A DNA stretch of 64,000 bases from Microbacterium sp. VKM Ac-2923 (lineage in GTDB: Bacteria; Actinomycetota; Actinomycetes; Actinomycetales; Microbacteriaceae), in assembly GCF_022815605.1 (NCBI RefSeq), contig NZ_JALGRP010000004.1, positions 62,001 through 126,000 on the forward strand. The letters run 5' to 3'. Below the pieces are notes generated by a model. It saw nothing but the letters and a program-made list of their open reading frames with translations, made no database searches and was not told where the DNA came from. Of the stretch, positions 17,522-26,673 are shown piece by piece. Each line of letters begins with the position of its first letter. Within the stretch, counting starts at the first letter, position 1. Position numbers and translations under genes: made by a program.

Positions 17522-17974
17522 TCACACCAGTTCGAGGTGTGCGGCGAGCAACGGCGCGCGCCGTTCACGGGCGATTGCTTCGATGGCGACTAAAACGTCC
17601 ATGGCCGGCGTGACGGAACCGCTCAGATACGACGTCATGCGCGGCCTCGATGTGCCGAGCCGCCCGGCGAGCTGCGCGTGCGTGAGACCGGTGGCGCGGA
17701 AAGCCGCCCGCAGACGCTCCCGCGCTTCCTGTTCCGTGGAACGACTGCGGGCGGCGAGCGCCGCATCCAAGAGAATCACTGTCGCCTCCGACTCCGCCGC
17801 ATCGCGCGCGTCGTCGTAGATCGCGCGGAGGACGGGATCATCGAAGACGGCTTCGATGAGCTTGCGCCAGTCGACGGCGTACCCTCGATCCATCGCGGCC
17901 AGCATCCCCTCGAAGCCCCAGGACTCGACGGGGTCGTCGGGGGTGACGTCGACGTTGCGGAAACGCAAGGGCAC
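17522..17974 (-). CDS. XRE-family HTH protein, probable antitoxin of a toxin-antitoxin-like pair
   Basis: 150 residues from GTG 17974, chosen for the CGGAG ribosome site five bases upstream and because longer starts run into the preceding gene. The C-terminal half is a helix-turn-helix (TGLTHAQLAGRLGTSRPRMTSYLSG near 100-125); the N-terminal half (SWGFEGMLAAMDRG ... RKLIEAVFDDPVL) is a domain often seen with such antitoxins. It follows the nucleotidyltransferase gene by 11 bases and is co-oriented, consistent with a two-gene unit. Confidence 0.78.
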   Translation of the reverse strand: MPLRFRNVDVTPDDPVESWGFEGMLAAMDRGYAVDWRKLIEAVFDDPVLRAIYDDARDAAESEATVILLDAALAARSRSTEQEARERLRAAFRATGLTHAQLAGRLGTSRPRMTSYLSGSVTPAMDVLVAIEAIARERRAPLLAAHLELV

Positions 17975-17985
17975 GGTGACTCCGG

Positions 17986-18666
17986 TCAGATCAGGTGAAC
18001 GGACAGGGCGCGGCACTCGCTGACGACATCGCTCCACTCGCGCCAGCGGGGCGCGAGCTCCTTATAGGTGGAGAGTCCGCCGATCGCGCGAGAGTCTCGG
18101 GGAGCCGGAGCGGCGAGCTGTCGGGCGAGCTGGGCCTGCACAGGGCGATCCTCGGGATGCGAGGGATCGGTGTAGTACTCGTCGATGCCCCGCAGGATGC
18201 CGCCGATCTCGGCGGGGCCGAAAGCCCCGGATAGCGCGGCGACGTCGAGGTAATCGCGCATCTGGTTGCGCTTGACGATCAAGAAGCCTTTCACGCGAGC
18301 GATCTCGGCGACCGTCGGCACCGTGATCTCTCCTCCGGACGGGAGTGTCACGCGTTGGACCTCGAGCGGGCGACGACGGATGAGCTGCCGCACGCCGGCT
18401 TCGATGCCGCCCAGCTCGCCCAGGATGATCTTCCCCGGCACGGCTCGGTTGAGAACGAAGTCGCCGTCACGCTCGAGAGCATCCAGCACGAGGTCGAATC
18501 GATCCCGGAGGTCCGTGAGCACGTGATCGTGATCGGTCGACATTCGGTGGCGCGCGTACAGGGCCGCCGCGGACCCGCCGACCAGGACGGCATCCGGAAC
18601 GAGCTCCTGCAGCCGCGCTGCGGAGTCAAGAACCTCAGCCAGCCCGGCGGGAAGATCCGAATCCAT
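17986..18666 (-). CDS. nucleotidyltransferase-fold protein (DUF6036/AbiEii-like), probable toxin-like partner
   Basis: 226 residues from ATG 18666. Nucleotidyltransferase signature VLVGGSAAALYARHRMSTDH at ~28-47 with a following Asp-His in place of a second simple acidic pair, then a helical region (IARVKGFLIVKRNQMRDYLDVAALSG) typical of AbiEii/MenT-like and DUF6036 proteins. It may transfer a nucleotide to tRNA or protein, or be inactive; the sequence does not decide. An 18-base palindrome immediately upstream is a likely autoregulatory operator. The pair interrupts the moaD/moaE neighbourhood. Confidence 0.75.
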   Translation of the reverse strand: MDSDLPAGLAEVLDSAARLQELVPDAVLVGGSAAALYARHRMSTDHDHVLTDLRDRFDLVLDALERDGDFVLNRAVPGKIILGELGGIEAGVRQLIRRRPLEVQRVTLPSGGEITVPTVAEIARVKGFLIVKRNQMRDYLDVAALSGAFGPAEIGGILRGIDEYYTDPSHPEDRPVQAQLARQLAAPAPRDSRAIGGLSTYKELAPRWREWSDVVSECRALSVHLI

Positions 18667-18675
18667 GCTCGCTAT

Positions 18676-18693
18676 GGTATCAGATCCGATACC
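18676..18693. promoter_or_regulatory. palindromic operator before the nucleotidyltransferase-XRE pair
   Basis: GGTATCAGATCCGATACC: near-perfect 18-base palindrome, 10 bases upstream of ATG 18666 and touching the moaE stop codon. It overlaps the only space in which a promoter for the pair could lie, so binding by the XRE protein would block transcription. Confidence 0.65.
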
Positions 18694-19121
18694 TACCCCC
18701 CCAGGCCCTTCCACTGCGTCGCTCCGTCGGCCTCGACCTGGCGCTTCCACACGGGCAGGTCGGTCTTGATCGTCTCGATCACCGTGCGGCAGACGTCGAA
18801 CGCCTCGGCGCGGTGCCCGGATGCCACGGCGATCACGACCGCCGCGTCGCCCACGCCCAGTCGACCCACGCGGTGGCTGACCGCGACAATCGCGTCGGTG
18901 CCCTCGGCCGCCGCGGCGGCGATGCGGTGCAGCGTCTGTTCGGCGTCGGGGTGCGCGCTGTACTCGAGGGCGACCACGGCGTCGGACGCGTCGGGGTCGG
19001 TGTCGCGCACGCGGCCGACGAAGGTCGTGACCGCGCCCGACGAGGAGTCCTCGACGGCGTCGAGGTGGGCATCGAGGTCGAGCGGCTCCTCGGAGAGGCG
19101 CGCGAGACGGACGGCGCTCAT
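18693..19121 (-). CDS. moaE: MoaE, molybdopterin synthase catalytic subunit
   Basis: 142 residues. Family features: GAVTTFVGRVRDTDPD near 28-45, LEYSAHPDAEQTL, VSHRVGRLGVGDAAVVIAVASGHRAEAF near 83-108, and VWKRQVEADGATQW near 125, containing the catalytic Lys pair region. Forms molybdopterin synthase with MoaD. Overlaps mogA by four bases. The stop TAG abuts the operator of the downstream pair. Confidence 0.95.
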   Translation of the reverse strand: MSAVRLARLSEEPLDLDAHLDAVEDSSSGAVTTFVGRVRDTDPDASDAVVALEYSAHPDAEQTLHRIAAAAAEGTDAIVAVSHRVGRLGVGDAAVVIAVASGHRAEAFDVCRTVIETIKTDLPVWKRQVEADGATQWKGLGG

Positions 19122-19600
19122 GAGTGGTCCCCTCCAGCGAGTTGGTCGAGCACATGCGGGGCGATCTCGACGATCACCGCGATCCCGGATGCCACGGCCC
19201 GTGTGGATCCGGGAAGGTTGACGATGAGCGTGCCGGGGTCGACGATGCCGGCGAGGCCGCGCGAGACGATCGACAGCGGGGTGTCGGACAGGCCGCGGCG
19301 CCGAAGTTCTTCGGCGATACCGGGCAGTTCGCGCTCCAGCACGCGCGACGTGCCCTCGGGCGTGCGATCGCGCGGCGAGACGCCCGTTCCGCCGGTCGTG
19401 ACGATCAGTCCGGGTCCCGCCGCGACGGCCTCTCGCAGGGCCGCCTCGACGCTGTCGGCGCCGTCGGGGACGACGATCGCGTCGGCGCAGGCGAACCCGG
19501 CATCGCGCAGAAGCGACACGGCCAACGGTCCCCCACGGTCTTCGCGGAGTCCCGCGGCGGAGCGGTCGGAGACGGTGATGACTCGGGCGGAATGCGGCAC
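19118..19600 (-). CDS. mogA: MogA/MoaB-type molybdopterin adenylyltransferase
   Basis: 160 residues from GTG 19600. MogA/MoaB fold: ARVITVSDRSAAGLREDRGG at the N-terminus, IVTTGGTGVSPRDRTPEGT near 65-85 (molybdopterin-binding) and IVNLPGSTRAVASG near 125-138. Adenylates molybdopterin before MoeA inserts molybdenum. First gene of the minus-strand mogA-moaE pair; no clear ribosome site before the GTG, so the exact start is not certain. Confidence 0.9.
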   Translation of the reverse strand: MPHSARVITVSDRSAAGLREDRGGPLAVSLLRDAGFACADAIVVPDGADSVEAALREAVAAGPGLIVTTGGTGVSPRDRTPEGTSRVLERELPGIAEELRRRGLSDTPLSIVSRGLAGIVDPGTLIVNLPGSTRAVASGIAVIVEIAPHVLDQLAGGDHS

Positions 19601-19753
19601 GTGCTCAGCCTAGGCGCGACCGGATGCCGCGGGCAGAGCGCCGCCGCGACGCTCCGGCACGCCCGCCCCCGACGAGGCGGCATCCCGACGCGGACCCGCG
19701 GGCGAAGTCGCATTCCCACGCGCCACCCGCCGTGTTCGCGCGACGACCCGGGT

Positions 19754-21358
19754 TCACCCGCCGATCGTCTCGACCTCGGGCACCTCCGGCGCGATGCGGC
19801 CCGCCTCGGACTGCGGCTCGGGGTCTTCGCGCTGAACGTGTTCGGCGGCGGCGGTGATGCGCCGCGCCATACCGCTGAAGATCAACCCGTGGAACGGGAG
19901 GACGGCCAGCCAGTAGAGCCGCCCGGCCAGACCCATGGGGAAGAACAGCGCGCGCTGGTCGAAGCGCGCCCCGTCGCCCTCGGGGGTGGCGCGCAGCTCC
20001 AGCCACGCGCCGCCGGGAACCTTCATCTCGGCGCGCAGCCGCAGCAGGTGGCCGGGCTCGATGGCTTCGACGCGCCAGAAGTCCAGCGCATCGCCGACGG
20101 TCACCACCGAGCGACTCCGCCGACCGCGCGCGAGTCCCACACCGCCGACGAGCCGGTCCATCCAGCCGCGGACCGCCCAGAGCAGCGGCGAGGAGTACCA
20201 GCCGTTCTCGCCGCCGATCCCCTCGATCACCGACCACAGCTGTTTGGCGTTCGCCGTCGTCGTCATCGAGCGCTTGTCGGTGTAGACCAGACGGCCGGCC
20301 CAGTCGGGGTCGCTCGGCAGCGGGTCGCTCGGAACGCCCGAGACCTCGGCATCCAGCCAACTGGTCTCGATGTCGTCGTTGTTGACGCGCCGCATCGCCA
20401 GGCGGACCGCCTCGCGGTAGGGCATCAGCCCCGCTTCGGGACGCGGGATGAGGTCGTCGACCGCGCGGTCCTTGACCACGCAGTCGTTCTGCAGCGACTC
20501 CACGAGCGGGCGCGCGATCGACTTCGGGATCGGTGTCACGAGGTTGACCCAGTGCGACGCGAGCCGCGGCGTGAGCACGGGCAGCGACGCGATCGGACGC
20601 TGGTTCAGGCCCGCTTCGAGGGCGTAGCCGTTCATCATCTGCCCGTACCGCAACACGTCGGGTCCGCCGATGTCGACCGCCCGGTTGACGTTCGGCGCCA
20701 CGCGCGCGGCCCCCAGCAGGTAGTGCAGCACGTCGCGCACCGCGATCGGCTGGATGTGGTTGCGTACCCACTTCGGCGCGGGCATGTACGGGAGCACATC
20801 GGTCAGGTGGCGCACCATCTCGAACGACGCGGAGCCCGAACCGATGACGACCCCCGCCTGCAGCACGAGGGTGGGTACCCCGCTGGCCATGAGGATGGAG
20901 CCGACCTCGACGCGCGAGCGCAGGTGCGCCGACAGGGTCGCGTCATCGGGGTGGAGGCCGCCGAGGTACACGATGCGATGAACGGATGCCGCGGCCGCCG
21001 CATCGGCGACCGTCTGTGCCGCGCGGCGGTCGGTGCTCTCGAAGTCGCGCCCGCCGCCCATCGAGTGGATCAGGTAGTAGACGATGTCGACGTCGTCGAC
21101 CGCCTCCGTGACCGCCGAGACGTCGGTGGCGTCGCCCTTGACGACCTCGACCTCATCGCCCCACGGAAACGCCCCCGCGCGCCGCGGGTCACGGGCGAGG
21201 ACGCGCACGCGATAACCCGCCGAGATCAGTCGCGGAACGAGACGCCCGCCCAGGTAGCCGGTGGCTCCCAGCACCAGGGCACGGGGCTTGGACCCGTCAT
21301 CGCGGGACTGCGCGACGAGGGCGGGTTCGCGGCCGGTGGGTGTGGTCAGCTCGCTCAT
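19754..21358 (-). CDS. NAD(P)-binding protein with C-terminal DUF2867 domain
   Basis: 534 residues from ATG 21358. N-terminal Rossmann domain of the atypical SDR/NmrA type (LVLGATGYLGGRLVPRLISAGYRVRVLARDP near 28-58; IVYYLIHSMGGG near 95; RIVYLGGLHP). From ~residue 330 a DUF2867 region (NGWYSSPLLWAVRGWMDRLVGGVG ... GDALDFWRVEAIEPGHLLRLRAEMKVPG ... LFFPMGLAGRLYWLAVLPFHGLIFSGM), with a hydrophobic segment near the C-terminus. Function unknown; redox or lipid-related roles have been suggested for such fusions. A longer frame to 21571 lacks support. Confidence 0.88.
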   Translation of the reverse strand: MSELTTPTGREPALVAQSRDDGSKPRALVLGATGYLGGRLVPRLISAGYRVRVLARDPRRAGAFPWGDEVEVVKGDATDVSAVTEAVDDVDIVYYLIHSMGGGRDFESTDRRAAQTVADAAAAASVHRIVYLGGLHPDDATLSAHLRSRVEVGSILMASGVPTLVLQAGVVIGSGSASFEMVRHLTDVLPYMPAPKWVRNHIQPIAVRDVLHYLLGAARVAPNVNRAVDIGGPDVLRYGQMMNGYALEAGLNQRPIASLPVLTPRLASHWVNLVTPIPKSIARPLVESLQNDCVVKDRAVDDLIPRPEAGLMPYREAVRLAMRRVNNDDIETSWLDAEVSGVPSDPLPSDPDWAGRLVYTDKRSMTTTANAKQLWSVIEGIGGENGWYSSPLLWAVRGWMDRLVGGVGLARGRRSRSVVTVGDALDFWRVEAIEPGHLLRLRAEMKVPGGAWLELRATPEGDGARFDQRALFFPMGLAGRLYWLAVLPFHGLIFSGMARRITAAAEHVQREDPEPQSEAGRIAPEVPEVETIGG

Positions 21359-21423
21359 GCCCGTCACGGTACGCCGGGCCTCCGACATCGCCGGGGGCTT
21401 GACGGCGGCGCTAGGGTGAGCGC

Positions 21424-22974
21424 GTGACCGACGTCTCCCCCGACCCGGTGGCCGCGGCCCCGGCCGGACGCTTCCGTGGCCGCCTCGCGGGCGGTTCTCG
21501 CCACTGGCTCGGCATCCGCTACGCCCAGGCGCCGGTGGGACCACGGCGCTGGCGCGCTCCCCTCGCCGCACTCGACGCCGACGACGAGATCGACGCCGGC
21601 ACCTTCGGCGCGGCGTGCCCGCAACCGCCCAGCCCCCTGCCCCTCGGTGAGGGCATCGCCCAGAGCGAGGATTGCCTCTTCCTCAACGTCTGGGCCCCGG
21701 ATGCCGACGCCTCGGTGCCCCGGCCCGTGATGGTGTGGCTGCACGGCGGCGCCTACGTCTTCGGCGCCGCGAGCCAGCGCACTTACGACGGGGCCCGCCT
21801 GTCCGCCGCCGGCGACGTGGTCGTGGTCACCCTGAATTACCGTCTCGGCGCCCTCGGGTTCCTCGACCTCGACGCGGCCTTCCCCGACGCGGGCTTCGAC
21901 GCCAACCTGGCCCTGCGCGACGCGCTGCTCGCCCTCGCCTGGGTGCGACGCAACATCGCGGCGTTCGGCGGTGATCCCGACCGGGTCACGGTCTTCGGCG
22001 AGTCGGCGGGAGGCGGCCTGGTGACGACGCTGTTGGCGACGCCCTCGGCATCCGGTCTCTTCCACCGCGCGATCGCGCAGTCCTCCCCCGCGTCGAGCGT
22101 CTACGGCCGGGAGCGCGCCAAACGGGTCGCCGAGCGGTTCGTCGACCTGCTCGGCCTCGATGCCGCCACCCCCGGCGTCGGCGACGAGCTGCGCGCGGTG
22201 GATGCCGCAGCGCTCGCCGAGACCGGCCAGCGCCTGTTCGCCGACGTCCCGACCGAGGATCCGGGCACGCTCGCCTTCGCTCCCGTTGTCGACGGCGACC
22301 TCGTCCCCGAAGCGCCCGTGACGGTTCTGAGGGAGGGACGCGGACTCCCGGTGCCCCTGATGATCGGCACGAACAAGGACGAGGCGTCGCTGTTCGCCTA
22401 CATGAAGTCACCGCTCATCCCCATCACGGGCGAGCGCATCGAGCGCATGTTCGCCGACATGGCCGAAGAGAACCCCGAGGTCGTCCTGCCGGAACGGTCG
22501 CAGGTCCTGGCCGCCTACGAGCATGTCCGCCACCGAGCCCTGGGACTCGACATCGCCGGCGATATCGGTTTCCGCCTGCCCACCCTGTGGGTCGCCGAGG
22601 GACACAGCGCCGTCGCCCCCGTGTACCTGTACCGCTTCGACCACAGCACGCCGTTCCTGCGCCTCGTCCGCCTCGGGGCGACGCACGGCAGCGAGCTGAT
22701 CTATCTCTGGGGTGCCCTGGACGGCGGACCGAAGGACCTCACCTTCCGCCTGGGCGGGCGCCGCACCGCCGAGGAACTGTCGGCGCGGATGCAGGAGCGC
22801 TGGAGCGCCTTCGCTCACGGCCGGGAACCCGCGGCATCCGAATCGCCCGACTGGCCCCCGTATTCGGTCGACACCCGCGCGACGCTCGTCATCGACCGGC
22901 GCGATCGGGTCGTCGGCGACCTCGACGCCGACCTCCGGCGCGCGTGGGGGGACGACGTGCTGGCCTTCCGCTAG
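21424..22974 (+). CDS. type-B carboxylesterase
   Basis: 516 residues, GTG start. Carboxylesterase hallmarks: EDCLFLNVWAPD near 82, oxyanion segment WLHGGAYVFGA near 103, nucleophile elbow FGESAGG near 191-197 with Ser ~194, and a His in ATHGSELIYLWG near 421. Hydrolyses carboxylic esters, probably cytoplasmic because no signal peptide is present. Divergent from the DUF2867 gene with 65 bases between starts. Confidence 0.93.
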   Translation: MTDVSPDPVAAAPAGRFRGRLAGGSRHWLGIRYAQAPVGPRRWRAPLAALDADDEIDAGTFGAACPQPPSPLPLGEGIAQSEDCLFLNVWAPDADASVPRPVMVWLHGGAYVFGAASQRTYDGARLSAAGDVVVVTLNYRLGALGFLDLDAAFPDAGFDANLALRDALLALAWVRRNIAAFGGDPDRVTVFGESAGGGLVTTLLATPSASGLFHRAIAQSSPASSVYGRERAKRVAERFVDLLGLDAATPGVGDELRAVDAAALAETGQRLFADVPTEDPGTLAFAPVVDGDLVPEAPVTVLREGRGLPVPLMIGTNKDEASLFAYMKSPLIPITGERIERMFADMAEENPEVVLPERSQVLAAYEHVRHRALGLDIAGDIGFRLPTLWVAEGHSAVAPVYLYRFDHSTPFLRLVRLGATHGSELIYLWGALDGGPKDLTFRLGGRRTAEELSARMQERWSAFAHGREPAASESPDWPPYSVDTRATLVIDRRDRVVGDLDADLRRAWGDDVLAFR

Positions 22975-23036
22975 CACGATCGTCGAGACGGCGCAGCGAT
23001 TGGCATCCTCGCGGCGATCGGAGTAACGCTAGAAGG

Positions 23037-24506
23037 ATGAACGAGAATCCCCCCTCGGCATCCCCCTCCCCCCGACTCGCGGTCGACGACGTCATCGTCG
23101 TCGACAAGAAGCGCGTGCGGACCGCGATCGGCGGCACCGTCGTCGGCAACTTCATGGAGTGGTTCGACTTCGGCATCTACGGCTACCTCGCCGTCACCCT
23201 GAGCGCCGTGTTCGCCTCGAACGTCCCCGCGCCGTGGAACCTGCTCGTGACCCTCTTGGGCTTCGCCATCTCCTTCCTGGTCCGCCCGTTCGGCGGCTTC
23301 GTGCTCGGACCCCTCGGTGACCGCATCGGCCGGCAGAAGGTGCTGTTCCTGACGATGGCGATGATGGCCGCGGCGACCGCGCTCATCGGCATCCTGCCCA
23401 CCTCCGCCCAGATCGGGCTGTGGGCCATCGTGCCGCTGTACCTGCTGAAGATGGTGCAGGGCTTCTCCACGGGCGGCGAGTACGCCGGAGCCACGACCTA
23501 CGTCTCGGAGTTCTCGCCCGACCGCAGCCGTGGCTTCTGGTCGTCGTTCCTCGATGTCGGCTCGTACGTCGGTTTCGCCGCGGGCGCCTCGGCCGTGGCC
23601 CTCACGACGGCGATCACCACGAACCTCTCGGGCCCGGATGCCATGACCGAGTACGGCTGGCGCATCCCCTTCCTGCTCGCGATCCCCCTGGGCATCGTGG
23701 CGATCTACTTCCGCCTGCGCATCCCCGAGACGCCGTCGTTCGAGCAGGGCCACACGGCCGAGATCGACGCCGACGACCCGATGTCCCGCCAGGGACTGCG
23801 CGGGATCGTGCGTCATCACTGGCGTTCGCTCCTCATCGCCATCGCGCTCGTGGCCGCGACCAACACCGCGGGGTACGCGCTGACGAGCTACATGCCCGTC
23901 TACCTCGAGACCGAGGTCGGGGTGTCCAACCTCACCGCCGCGGTGGCCACGGTGCCGGTGCTCCTGGTGATGTCGGCGGCGCTGCCCTTCATCGGACGCC
24001 TCAGCGACCGCATCGGACGCCGCCCCGTGTACGCGATCGCCGCGGGCTCGGCCATCGTCCTGACGGTCCCGGCGTTCCTCATCATGCAGATCGGCGAGAT
24101 CTGGGCCGTGATGATCGCCCTCTTCATCGTGGCGATCCCGGTCGGCTTCTACGTCGCGATCGCGGCATCGGCCCTACCCGCCCTCTTCCCCACCGCGTCG
24201 CGCTTCGGGGCGATGGCGGTGGCGTACAACATCGCCGTGTCGCTGTTCGGCGGCACCACCCCGCTGTTCAGCCAGGCGCTCATCGACTGGACGGGCAACA
24301 CCCTCATGCCCGCGTTCTACATCATGTTCTTCGCCGCCCTCGGGCTGGTCGCGATGCTCGCGATGGGAGAGACGGCCAGACGCCCGCTCCTGGGCTCGAT
24401 GCCGACCGTGGAGACCCCGGCCGAGGCGGAGGCGGTCGTCGAGCGACAGGACGACGACCCGCTCATCGACACCTCCACGATGCCACTGGAGCTCCGCCGA
24501 CCCTGA
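23037..24506 (+). CDS. MFS transporter of the metabolite:H+ symporter (MHS) family
   Basis: 489 residues, about twelve membrane segments. MHS/ProP-ShiA hallmarks: GNFMEWFDFGIYGYLA near 40-55, VRPFGGFVLGPLGDRIGRQKVL near 85-105, GGEYAGATTYVSEFSPDRSRG near 143-163, and a central loop followed by SDRIGRRPVYA. Likely proton-coupled uptake of an organic acid, proline/betaine or similar. ATG 23037 is directly preceded by AGAAGG, unusually close; GGAG at 23020 is an alternative. A longer frame extends upstream through the esterase gene and is not used. Confidence 0.92.
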   Translation: MNENPPSASPSPRLAVDDVIVVDKKRVRTAIGGTVVGNFMEWFDFGIYGYLAVTLSAVFASNVPAPWNLLVTLLGFAISFLVRPFGGFVLGPLGDRIGRQKVLFLTMAMMAAATALIGILPTSAQIGLWAIVPLYLLKMVQGFSTGGEYAGATTYVSEFSPDRSRGFWSSFLDVGSYVGFAAGASAVALTTAITTNLSGPDAMTEYGWRIPFLLAIPLGIVAIYFRLRIPETPSFEQGHTAEIDADDPMSRQGLRGIVRHHWRSLLIAIALVAATNTAGYALTSYMPVYLETEVGVSNLTAAVATVPVLLVMSAALPFIGRLSDRIGRRPVYAIAAGSAIVLTVPAFLIMQIGEIWAVMIALFIVAIPVGFYVAIAASALPALFPTASRFGAMAVAYNIAVSLFGGTTPLFSQALIDWTGNTLMPAFYIMFFAALGLVAMLAMGETARRPLLGSMPTVETPAEAEAVVERQDDDPLIDTSTMPLELRRP

Positions 24507-24725
24507 CCCGAGCCGGGGACGAGTGGATGCCGAGCACCACGGCATCCACTCCCGTCAGGACTGCGCACACCGCGCACGACCTCCGCGATGCGCACGCCCT
24601 CCGCCGCCACGCCCCCACCCGACGGAGCCTCTGCACATCGCGGACCTCGAGCACAGCGTGCGCACACACCGCCCGTGTACACGGTTCGGGCGCCGCGCCG
24701 CGCCGCCGAGCGCCGGACCCGCGAC

Positions 24726-26663
24726 CTACCGCCGCCGGCCCGTGCCGAAGATCCCGCGGATCACTCCCGAGACGATGCTCTTGGTCGCCCCGCGCCCGAG
24801 CAGTCCGTCCAACCCGGGCGCCGGAGTGCTCGCCCGCCCGCGCGGTGCCGCCGTGGACTTCAGGATCCGCTCGTACTCCTGCTGCGCCTTCTTCTGCGCG
24901 GCGGCGTTGGCCTTGTCGATCGCGGCCTTCTGCTTGGCGTACTCGGCCTCGTCGGCGGCGGCCTTCTCGGCCCGTTCTTCGGCCTCGCGCGCCTCGGTCG
25001 CGGCCTGCATCCGCGCGCCGAGGATCTCGCGCGCCGACTCGCGATCGATCGCCGTGCCGTACGTCGAGAAGAGAGGGGATGCCGTCACGGCCGCCGCCAT
25101 CGCTTCGGCGGTGATCGGCGACATCGACGCCCGCGGCGCGAACATGCGGGTCCAGGCGACCGGGGTCGGCGCTCCCCGCTCGCTCATCACCGTGATGATC
25201 GCCTCGCCCGTCCCCAACTCCTGCAGCACGCGCTCGAGGTCGTAGCCGGAGTCGGGGTAGGTGCGCACCGACGCGCGCAGCGCCTTCGCGTCGTCGGGGG
25301 TGAACGCGCGCAAGGCGTGCTGCACGCGCGAGCCGAGTTGCGCGAGGACGTCGCCGGGCACGTCCTTCGGCGTCTGCGTGACGAAGAACACGCCCACGCC
25401 CTTCGAACGGATCAGGCGCACGGTCTGCGTGATGGCGGAAAGGAACGCCTTCGACGCGTCGCGGAAGAGCAGGTGCGCCTCGTCGAAGAAGAACACCAGC
25501 TTGGGCCTGTCGACATCGCCCACCTCGGGCAGCACCTCGTACAGCTCGGCCAGCAGGTACATCAGGAACGTCGAGTACAACTCCGGGCGCGCGGCGACGT
25601 TCGGCACCTCGAGCAGGCTGATGACACCGGCGCCGGTGGCATCCGTCCTCAGGAACACGCGCACGTCGAGCTCGGGTTCGCCGAAGAACGACTCCGCGCC
25701 CGCGGCGGAGACGGCGACCAGCTGGCGCAGGATCACCCCCGCGGTGGCGGCCGACAGCCCGCCGATCCCCTTGAGCTCCGCCTTGCCCTCGTCGCCGGTG
25801 AGGAAGGTCAGCACCGAGCGGAGGTCCGACAGGTCGACGAGGGCGAGGCCCTTCTCGTCGGCGTAGTGGAAGACGAGCCCGAGGCTCGACTCCTGCGTCG
25901 CGTTCAAGCCCAGCACCCGGCTCAGCAGGAGGGGGCCGAAGCCCGACACCGTCGCCCGCACCGGGATGCCCGAACCCACGTCGTCGCCGAGCGCGTAGAA
26001 CTCCGTCGGGAAGGCGAGCGGCGTCCACTCCTGTCCGATCGCCGCCGTGCGAGCGGTGAGCTTCTCGCTCGGTGCGCCGGGGGCGGCGACTCCCGACAGG
26101 TCGCCCTTGATGTCGGCGGCGAACACGGGCACGCCGTTCTCCGACAGTTGCTCGGCCAGCAGCTGGAGGGTGCGCGTCTTGCCGGTACCGGTCGCTCCGG
26201 CCACGAGGCCGTGGCGGTTGATCATCGCGAGCGGGATGCGCACGGGAACGGATGCCACCGGCCCGCCGTTCACGAGCACGCCCAGGTCGAGCGCCGCGCC
26301 GTCGGCGGCGTAGCCCGCGGCGATCCCGGCGACCTGCGCGTCGGTGAGCGGGGCACCGGATGCCGCGGAGGTCGACGCTGCGGCGGGTGCGGGCGGCGCG
26401 GCGGGTGCGGACGCGGCGGGTGCGGGCGTGACGGCGGGTGCGGAGGACGCGGACGGTGTCGCGGCCTCCGGCGCGGCAGGTGCCCCCTGCCCGCCGGCCG
26501 CCCGCGCCCGCGCGGTTGCCGCGGCGGCCTCGGCCGCGGCGAGGTCGGCACGCGCTCGTGCCAGCCGCAGTTCCGCCTCGGCCGCCTCCGCCTCCGCTCT
26601 CCGGCGCGCCAGCTCGGCTTCGACCGCGGAGGGAACGGGGGCTGCGTCGCCGGGGTCGCTCAT
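24726..26663 (-). CDS. HerA-like ATPase (DUF853)
   Basis: 645 residues from ATG 26663. An Ala/Glu-rich coiled-coil (~12-55) and an Ala/Pro linker (~60-110) precede the HerA/DUF853 ATPase: Walker A GATGTGKT near 155, ADIKGDLSG, Walker B LVFFFDEAH near 390 and the conserved FVTQTPKDVPGDVLAQLGSRVQHALRAFTP. A second charged coiled-coil (~570-615) ends the protein. HerA ATPases pump or remodel DNA with a nuclease partner, but no nuclease gene adjoins this one; DUF853 proteins are widespread and of unknown role. Confidence 0.9.
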   Translation of the reverse strand: MSDPGDAAPVPSAVEAELARRRAEAEAAEAELRLARARADLAAAEAAAATARARAAGGQGAPAAPEAATPSASSAPAVTPAPAASAPAAPPAPAAASTSAASGAPLTDAQVAGIAAGYAADGAALDLGVLVNGGPVASVPVRIPLAMINRHGLVAGATGTGKTRTLQLLAEQLSENGVPVFAADIKGDLSGVAAPGAPSEKLTARTAAIGQEWTPLAFPTEFYALGDDVGSGIPVRATVSGFGPLLLSRVLGLNATQESSLGLVFHYADEKGLALVDLSDLRSVLTFLTGDEGKAELKGIGGLSAATAGVILRQLVAVSAAGAESFFGEPELDVRVFLRTDATGAGVISLLEVPNVAARPELYSTFLMYLLAELYEVLPEVGDVDRPKLVFFFDEAHLLFRDASKAFLSAITQTVRLIRSKGVGVFFVTQTPKDVPGDVLAQLGSRVQHALRAFTPDDAKALRASVRTYPDSGYDLERVLQELGTGEAIITVMSERGAPTPVAWTRMFAPRASMSPITAEAMAAAVTASPLFSTYGTAIDRESAREILGARMQAATEAREAEERAEKAAADEAEYAKQKAAIDKANAAAQKKAQQEYERILKSTAAPRGRASTPAPGLDGLLGRGATKSIVSGVIRGIFGTGRRR

Positions 26664-26673
26664 GCGCGTCAGC

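Noticed and set aside
19124-21427. 767-residue plus-strand open frame
   Set aside because: Antisense to the moaE/mogA end and the DUF2867 gene, low-complexity Arg/His-rich product.
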